From assembly GCA_009760855.2 (NCBI GenBank), contig WPIO01000001.1:10664501-10728500 (forward strand): 64,000 nt of DNA. Reading direction: 5' to 3'. Below the pieces are notes generated by a model. It ran no database searches. It had not been told where the DNA came from and saw only the letters and a list, made by a program, of their open reading frames with translations. This document shows, in pieces, positions 53,354 to 62,300 of this stretch (positions are counted from its first letter, which is position 1; each line of letters opens with the position of its first letter). The translations under genes were made by a program, and so were the position numbers. Source of the stretch: Cristatella mucedo (taxonomy: Eukaryota > Bryozoa > Phylactolaemata > Cristatellidae).

Positions 53354-56300
53354 CACTCTCATAGTAAATGAGATAACATCCAAAACAGTTCACTAAAAGA
53401 TAGTAGAGATTCAGAGGCATCGAGGCAGAGCTTAATGAAATGCACAGCTCGATTGCTTGATTCAGCTAAACAGTGACTTTAAGTCAAGGAGATACAAACA
53501 ACTTGAAATGTAATCCTCGACTTATTCATACAGGTACAAATGACAAGATCAAATGTTAACGACTGACCATAAACAGGCGTGCCAAGGGATGATTAAGGAT
53601 GATGACAACTTTACGCGATCAGTAGTTCAAAACACTACCTCTGAATAAAAGAGGTCAAGGCGAATTGTCAGTTCAGAATAACCCGATACTGGCAACGTAG
53701 AGGTGGTGAGTGAACATTGAAGCACAAATGCTCACCGAATAAATCTCTTGGTGCAATCGGTGCTGAGGACTCTGATGGCTTACTAGCTCCAACAACATTG
53801 ACAGCAGAAACCCGGAAATGGTATAAAACTCCCGAGTCAAGATTGCCCACTTGTCTAGAGCAGGACATTGGTGAATCCGAAGATGTCTGGAGCCATTTCG
53901 ATGAGTTCACCTTCTTATACTCCAAAAGATATGAACTTATTGGCGAGCCACCATCAGAGGAGGGTGGTTGCCATGACACACTCATAGCAGCTGAAGAGAA
54001 AATGGTTGCTGTAGGAGCAAGAGGTTTTCCAGGTACATCTGAAAAATCAGATAAGCAGAGCTTTTTCATTGACTAAGACATGTGGTTAGACTGAGCCACC
54101 AAAATCCAATATCCTTTTGCCCACGGGTATATATGCACCCCAATAATATGGCTGACAGGGTTTGGTCGTACGATCTATAAGCTAAACTTCTCCGAGCCCA
54201 AGAGCATGAAAGGTGTGCATAATGCTTGATAATATTTATTAAGCCTTAGGGGGCATATAAACGAGTACAGCGAAAGTCCTTGTTTTTTAGGAAGTAGGCC
54301 ACTTTGCTTCTAGATGACCGCCTCTCCCGGATGAGCATAGACCCCACTGCCTTCTAAAATTCGGTGCTGAATTCGAAGCTGCTGGACAGACTGCTCACCG
54401 AGGTTGGCAGATTTTTACTGTTTCTCGTTTGCTAGTCTAGGCCAGCCCAAAGTTGTTTCATTGGGAGTTGATTGGGCAACTGACTGAAGCAATCCATGAT
54501 GATAACAGGCTAATCAAAAATTTTCTGTGGACCCACTTAGCTGGATACTTTGGGTCATTATCATGCTGATACATACATTTATCTCCACACGAACTTCTAT
54601 CGGACAGAGTCCCAAGCTCTGAAGAATATTGAGGGACGGATTCTGCTCTATAATGCCGGGAAAGTGATGCAGTCACCCGATGCCGGTAAAGAAAAACCCA
54701 GATCCTTATTCTCTCACTACCGTATTCACCAGTGCATTTCAGGCCAACGTTTGCAATATTCATTGCCTTTTCTTTGGCTGACCGCAGAGGTGAAGTTTTT
54801 TATCCCTACAGAGTTGAAATGCATTTTCGTCAGTCCAGTATACCAAGCACTAGACTTCTTCATCACCGGGTGTTGGCCGAGGGGTAAGGTGTTTGCACTG
54901 TACAACCCAGATCGCGGGTTAGATTCCTGCAGCAGGTAATTCTGCATCACCCACTGCAAGCAGGAGTGGTAGCCACTAAGGGTCTAATGCGGCAATAAAA
55001 AGAAGGCTTTTGAATTAGCCGATGGGTAGTCTATTACGATTCAATGGGTGTGGTAATAAGCCAAATTCAGCCTGTCGGCTTTGCCCGTTTACTTAAGCCG
55101 ATCGTCGACTCAACATCTGCCAGATAACAGCAGTCCGCACAATGGCTTGTACTGTCTGTGAGGGCTTCGTCAAGTTAGTCTTCCTATTGGGCAGTACAGA
55201 TCTCCTCAGCCAAAGGTTCTCATGTTGCGATCTCATATTTAGCACCCTAGTCAACGTTGCTTCAAAACGAGCCATTCCTGGCATACTTAGCCGTGTCTCA
55301 TTTCGTACAGACTTCATTAATAGCAATAAGACATTAATAACAATAAGAGAATAGAGCGATCTTTCTGTAGCAAATGTCTTACTCGTGAAAAGCTAGCAAC
55401 GTTGCTAGTGTCTAAGCAATTTTTCTAGTGGGGTGGTCTAACAGCCACACTTTTCTATGGCAATACACTAAGGAGATAATTTCTGCTGCATGGCACCTAC
55501 TTCCTTCGCACTGGAAAGCTAGAAATATGCCTATTACACGGTGCATAAATTCGTGTGGGTGTGAGTTCAAAATTGCTACTCCGTATCTCGGATAGCTAGG
55601 ATAAAATATTGCAAGCATTTATATCAAACGCCAGAAGGAATCAACATAGGCTAATTTACCATGAGGATTCCTGGCAACAAAGGATATCGATTCTGATCCC
55701 GGTTCACTCTCTCCTTTCTTGTTAACAGCAACTATTCTGAACTCGTAAGTCAGACCTTCATCGAGGTCGTTAATTTTCATAGTGGTGTCAGGCACCGCTG
55801 TCTTATTCATTCGTATCCATCGAGGAGATTTCGAAGACTTTCGCTCGACGAAGTAACCCATTACTGGAGTGTCAAGATCATCTGATGGAGGTGTCCAGCT
55901 AATCGTGGCCTTGTCCTTGAAGACATCTGAGACCGCAGGCTTCCCGGGGCAAGAGGGCTTCCCTGAAAATTGCATCTAGGTGAGTACGATAAATAGCAAA
56001 ATAGCACACACCCGGGTGCATACGCGAGCGAGCCAACTAATGTGTGCGTCTGGATATTCACAAAAAAGATTACTTACTGAATTGGCTGATAGGCACGATG
56101 GAATTGGAGCTTTCGACTGCAGTACCCAGACCTTGTTTATTTCTGGCAGCTACACGGAACCAGCATTCAGTGCCTTCTGTCAACGACGAGGCTACAAAGC
56201 TTGATGCCATTGCTGTACCAACGGCCTGCCAAGACTTCCGACCAGCATCTCGGCGCTCCACCCTGTATTCGAGCACCTTACTTCCACCATCATCTTCCGG

Positions 56301-59300
56301 AACATCCCAAGACAGTGACACGCTTGTCTCGTCTATGCTGCTCATATGCAAGTTGGTGGGCGACGAAGGCACGCCGAGCACAACAACGTCGAAAGTGGCC
56401 TTGGCCTCTCCACTGTGATTTTTAACCGTGAGCTGATACGACCCAGCATCAGCTCGTCCAACCGACTTCAGAGACAGCGCTGCGACGTCATCTTCGTTGC
56501 GTACCTGGGCTGCTTGTCGTTCCATTGAAGGCAAAGGCACGTTCTCAGCTGCCCAGGTGACAGTCGGTTTTGGATAAGCGATATAAGGCACACGCAAAGT
56601 CTTGGAATTTCCCACTTCAAGAATAATTTTCTCTCGCAGGCTAGATTCGATTGTCAATTGGGGTGCCACTGCAAAAACATATAGCATGTTGTAGCACATC
56701 GACTGTAGTGGGCACAAGGATGGTTTCTATCGAAATTTAACTTAAAAAAGTAGGAAAATATCAACCTAATCTTCCTAATGTCAAGTTTTACCTTCGAGGA
56801 ACAAACCGGCTTCGGATTTTTGACCATCCGCTGTTATAGAATAGTCAGCATCATCTGCTGGGCCTACTTCGTTGACATGCAGTGTGTGAACACATCCAGT
56901 ACATGAGATTTCGTGCTTTCTGGAGACTCTAATAAGCTGGCTGTCCTTGTACCATTCCACACTGCCGACTAGTTGAGATATCTCACATTCGAACTTTGCA
57001 CTGCCATTTAGCGTGGTAACTACGCAGTCTTCAAGAGGGTGTACAAATGTTACTGGTTCTCCTAAAAAAATCGAAGGCAATGCTAAACTAACAGCAACTT
57101 TAAATGATAATAAGAAATTCTGTACAAGTGCAATACCTAATACAGCACATTTTTAGTACAGAAGCCCACAGAATTTCTGAATATCACACACCAAATGTTG
57201 TCAATAAAAAAGAAAAGTAAACTAAGGAACTTTCCATTGTTCATGACCTGCTGCTACCTTTGGGTTGCTTAACGTTAATCAGTCCAATTTGTGAACATAC
57301 AGGTCCAGTGGCGACACTGTTTTCAGCAGTGATGTGCGCTTCATGTTGGGTGCTGGAGCTTACTCCTACGTTATAAGTGAGTTCTTTCCCAGTTTTTACT
57401 TCTCCTATTTTTACCCATTGAACCATCTTCTATTTTGACTAATTGCAGGTAGTTGCCTCTTCTCAACTCGGTATACTATGACAAGTGCACCGCCATCACT
57501 CGAATGAACACCCCCTTCATAGGTTTCTCGTTGGACTAACTGAAATCAGTTCTACACTTTTAGGCATACTAAGGTGTTTTGAAAACAAAAGTAACATACA
57601 TTATGCTAGTTATACTTACTTTGCTGAGCATTAGAACTATTCTTACATAACTGTGAGATTTAAGTCAGCAATACTGAAGAACGTCTGTGCATGCAGTGAG
57701 TGCACACGTCTTGTCATAAGTTAAATCACAAGAACCATATTCATAACATGCAGTTCAGTTGCACAGGCAAGTCACGAGGTTGAGCATATGTTAAGATGGT
57801 ACCATCATATAAAGTACATGCCATTAAGGCAGGCAGATGATCAGGAATAGACACTGTACAAACAGCCTGTTCTGAACTGGTCCCATGCCACGAGATTTTC
57901 TGCTTGGCTGCTTATAACAAGTACAACAGGCATTCCAGTAGAGAGCCTAGTTAGACCTCAGCAATGTCCTAGTGTGGGTACAGGCTTGCAGTATTAATAT
58001 TAATACCATCAGTCGGATGCGGCAGATGTTTCTTTTAGATCAAGCACACACAAGACCTTGCCAATACTGAGACGGCAACAATAAGATCACAAAGCTGTAT
58101 ACCTAGTGCTTCCTTGGGAGTGACAGGAGTCGACGAGGAAGAAGGTTGGCTTGTGCCTGCTCGGTTGACTGCGAACACTCGGAACTCATATGGCACGCCG
58201 GTCTCCAGCTTGTCCACTGGGCATTTGCAGCCGAAAAGTGGCTCACGGGACACTCGCACCCATTTAGTTGTGCTTAACCCCTTATATTCAAGGATGTAGG
58301 AGTCAATGGGTGCCCCGCCGTCCGACATAGGTGGCTGCCACGATACGTTTACCGAAGTCTTGGTGAACACAGTCGCCACAGGTGCATTCGGAGGTTCAGG
58401 AACTTCTGCAAATGTATTAATAAGCAAGAAAAAATGATGAGCAGCTTAACCAGAACTTCTTAAGGACAATTACGTAGTGATGCATATTAAAGAATCACAT
58501 AGGACAGCATGGGAAGGAATCAATCTAGCTCGAGTACAAACATAAGTACCAAAAGGATTCTTTGTTACAATCGGAGATGATTCAGATCCAGGTTCACTTG
58601 CACCTTTTTTGTTGACTGCTATAACTCTGAACTCGTAATGCAGGCCTTGATCAAGACCAGAGATCTTCATTGTCGTATCAGGCGACAGAGCCTTATTAAC
58701 CCTCGACCACTTCGGCGATCCTGACGATCTTTTCTCGACAAAATATCCAGTAATGGGTGAGCCACCATCATGCAACGGTGGATGCCAAGAGAGATTAACA
58801 CCTTCCTTTGATATTTCACTGACAGTCGGCTTGTCAGGGGAGTCTGGCTTATCTAGAAGAAAGATAGTATACTAATTTCTTAAACAGTTAAAGTGGAGAA
58901 ACAGGTAACTGAAACCCCCAATTTTTCTTTCAGGTCACGGTACGTTTGATTCAACTCCACAGTTGCATTCTCATTTGGGATGCACATTCAAACATGAAGC
59001 ACACTGGTGCCATTAGAAAATATAGTGCCCAGAGTACGATGCTCATTTGTAATTACTGGGCATGATCTTAGATATCAGTTTCGCACATTTTCAGCTAACA
59101 ATATAGGCATCGCTTGATGCAATCACGTGCTGTCAAAACTGCACTCACCAAATTGGCTCACTGGGATGATGGGCTTTTCGATCTCAACAGCTGTGCCGAG
59201 ACCCTGCTTGTTTCTTGCAGACACTCTGAACCAATATTCAGCTCCTTCAACCAAGGCCTTGGCAACGAATGTCGTCTCTGCAGCAGTGCCCACAGGCTGC

Positions 59301-62300
59301 CAGGCTCTGCGTGTTGCTTCCTTACGCTCCACCTTATAGTCCAGAACGCTGTTGCCACCGTCGTCTGCAGGTGGACTCCAAGACAATGTCACACTCACCT
59401 CGCCCACACAGGTTGCACGAAGATTGGTCGGTGCAGCAGGAGCATCCAGTACTATGAGGTCAAGCTTGGCTGATGCTTCACCACACTCGTTTCTCACGAA
59501 CAGCTGGTATAGTCCACTGTCAGTGCGGCTCACGGACTTCAGAACCAGCACTGCTGTGCTTTCCTCAGCCTGTACTTGGACAGCCTTCCGCTCTGTAGAG
59601 GGCAATGCAATGCCACCGACAGTCCATGCCACAGTCGGCTTCGGATGGGCTACATACGGCATCCGTAGAGTTTTCGAGCTACCGGCAGGCATCGTCAGCG
59701 TCTCACCCATATTTGCATTGGGGCTGATGGTGGGTTTCACTAAGACGAAGTAAACGGACATGCCATGTAAGCAAGCCCATGATTTGTCAGAAGCAAGTGA
59801 AGATGCTAAATGGTTTTGTAAGATACCGACCTCTGAGCTGCAGTACTGCAGTTGATTTAAGACTTTCCACCACGAAAGAGTACTCGTCGTCGTCCTCTGG
59901 CCCAATATCGGTCATTCGCAATGAATGAACATGACCTACACACGATAAGTAATGTTTCTTGGATCCTCTGAGAAGCTGCTTTCCTTTGTACCACTCGACA
60001 GTTGTAGCTTTCTTCGAGAGCTCACAGTCGAATTGTGCAGATGCATGGAACTGACTGATGGTGATGTCTTTCAGAGGACGGATTAAAATCAATGGCTTGC
60101 CTAAAACCAAAGATCTAGCCATTAACATACCCATAAACTTGCAAGCTTTTGGTAGACGTAGAGTAATTCTTGCTAAATACTTGAGGTGCCCTTGCCAGGC
60201 ATATGTTCGTAGTCTGCACGACATTTGGGGCAGGACAGTATGCAAGACCTTGCTAACACAATGTAGCAATGGTTTTAATTGTTTGATAATCATGTCTTGA
60301 ATTGTTAAGAGTGTAGCACAGCGACGGCCTGACTCAGTTTTAGAGTGCATGAGAATTGCTCAGCAGGAAACACCTCTGTCCTAGATCAAGAGGACACAGC
60401 CATCGTATTAGGGCAATGAGGTGATTGATATTGGCTAGCCTGTCAACCCTATAGTTCCGGCTGGCAATTTGAGAATAGGGCAACCCTTGCCGAAGGTCCA
60501 TGACGCTGCCAGCCAACCTAGATTTGCTAGACAGTTTCCGTGTTAACAAAAGAAGTGGGTGAAGAACATCTGCATTCTCGAGCGGTGAGCAAGGGGACGC
60601 AGAGGTCGCTGAGGTTATTGATATTGGCTGGGTTGTTAAACAAATTGTTCCCTAGTTATATAATGATAGGGTGATGCTCGCTAAGGGCTCCTTCTTCATT
60701 TTCGGCTCCGACTCGACGCCATTGCCGGTAGTTGCTGAACTCGTTTCTCTGAAAGCGAGGGAGGAGGGCGGGCTGTTTGCCGGCGATTGAGAAACAGGAC
60801 GAGACACCGCCAGGAGGATTCGGTGGACGCCACCGAATACGGTCATATAGCGCTCGAGCTCGCATTGCTGTGTTTCTTATATGTTTTGTGTGTGTGTGCG
60901 TGCACGTGGTCTCACCAAAAGTGCTTGGTGTAGTGTATGAGGTATTCCTGCCGTAAGGTGGAAGTGGAGTCCTAGTTCTCCGGTCAGGGTCTAGGCTCCG
61001 GTTTGGGCTCCTCATCCTATTTGGGTCGTTCCCCACAATAGACATAGGTAGCCTAAGTGCGAGGACGTTTTCCCAAGAGTGCTTGTGCTGTTGAGAGCAT
61101 GTGAGGAGTGTTGAGATAAAGCTGAGCTAGACGCACAGCGACTGTGCGCTTGCAAATAAAGCTCATTAAAATCCCCAGTTTTTCTGTCTCGTTTTCTAAT
61201 TCACACCGCGGGACTCACGACCCCCTTTAGTCACGACATGTAGGTCAGCGCCATAAACGCTCGTTTCGTGGTGGCCTGCTTATTTCGCATAGACGCGAAC
61301 CGAACGGCATTGGGCGCTAGGTTACGCCGCTAGGTAAGCAGCAGGTCTCTGTGGTCTTCACTTGCAGACCAACCATAGCCCTGCCATAACCAAGATTGTT
61401 AATGCTTCTTTGGGAAAAGGGGTCGTCCCCAAGTCCTTCAAATCGGCAATCGTTAGACCTATTCTTAAAAAGCCTGGATTAGAAACAGAGGTCCTAGCGA
61501 ACTATCGTCCAGTTTCCCTTCTTCCGTTCTTATCAAAGATTCTTGAAAAAATTGTTGCTAAGCAGCTAGTTGAACATATTGAAAATAATGGAATGTCAGA
61601 AACATTTCAATCAGGGTTCAAAAGGCAGCACTCCACTGAAACTGCTTGCCTCCGTGTTAACAATCACATTCTACGTGACAACGACGACGGGAATGTCACT
61701 GCCCTAGCTCTGCTAGATCTGTCTGCTGCCTTCGACACCATTGATCACAAAGTTCTGCTTGGACGATTGAGAACAACGATCGGTCTGGCAGACGAAGCAC
61801 TGGCGTGGTTGAAATCATACTTGTCTGATCGAGTTCAATCCGTGTCGTGTGGGGGTCAGGTCTCAGACATGAGAAGGGTCACCTGTGGAGTCCCTCAAGG
61901 GTCTGTACTCGGTCACTTGCTGTTCTCCATTTATACACAACCTCTGGGAAAAGTGATTAAGGCCCATGGAATAGGATATCACTTCTATGCTGACGATACT
62001 CAGTTGTATTTGTCATTTAAACCGTCGGAATCTGCTGCAGCAACTGAGAAACTGAATGCTTGCCTTGCCGATATTCGATCCTGCATGTCGGAAAACTTCC
62101 TGAAATTAAATGACGATAAAACCGAACTGCTGCTCATAGGACACCCTAAGCATGTAGCTGGATTAAAAGGCTTTGCTGTTCTAATAGGTGATGCTATTGT
62201 GCGACCTTCACCACGTGCTCGTAATCTAGGTGTCGTGTTCGACAGCTGCCTCAATTTCAAAAGCTTCATTCAGAAGACTGCCTCTACAGCTAGCCATCAC

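Noticed and set aside
48172-56668. Simple segmental duplication of the whole unit 2 / unit 3
   Set aside because: Introns and the C, F and G exons of the two units are clearly diverged while the D-E exon is nearly identical, so a recent whole-unit duplication does not fit.
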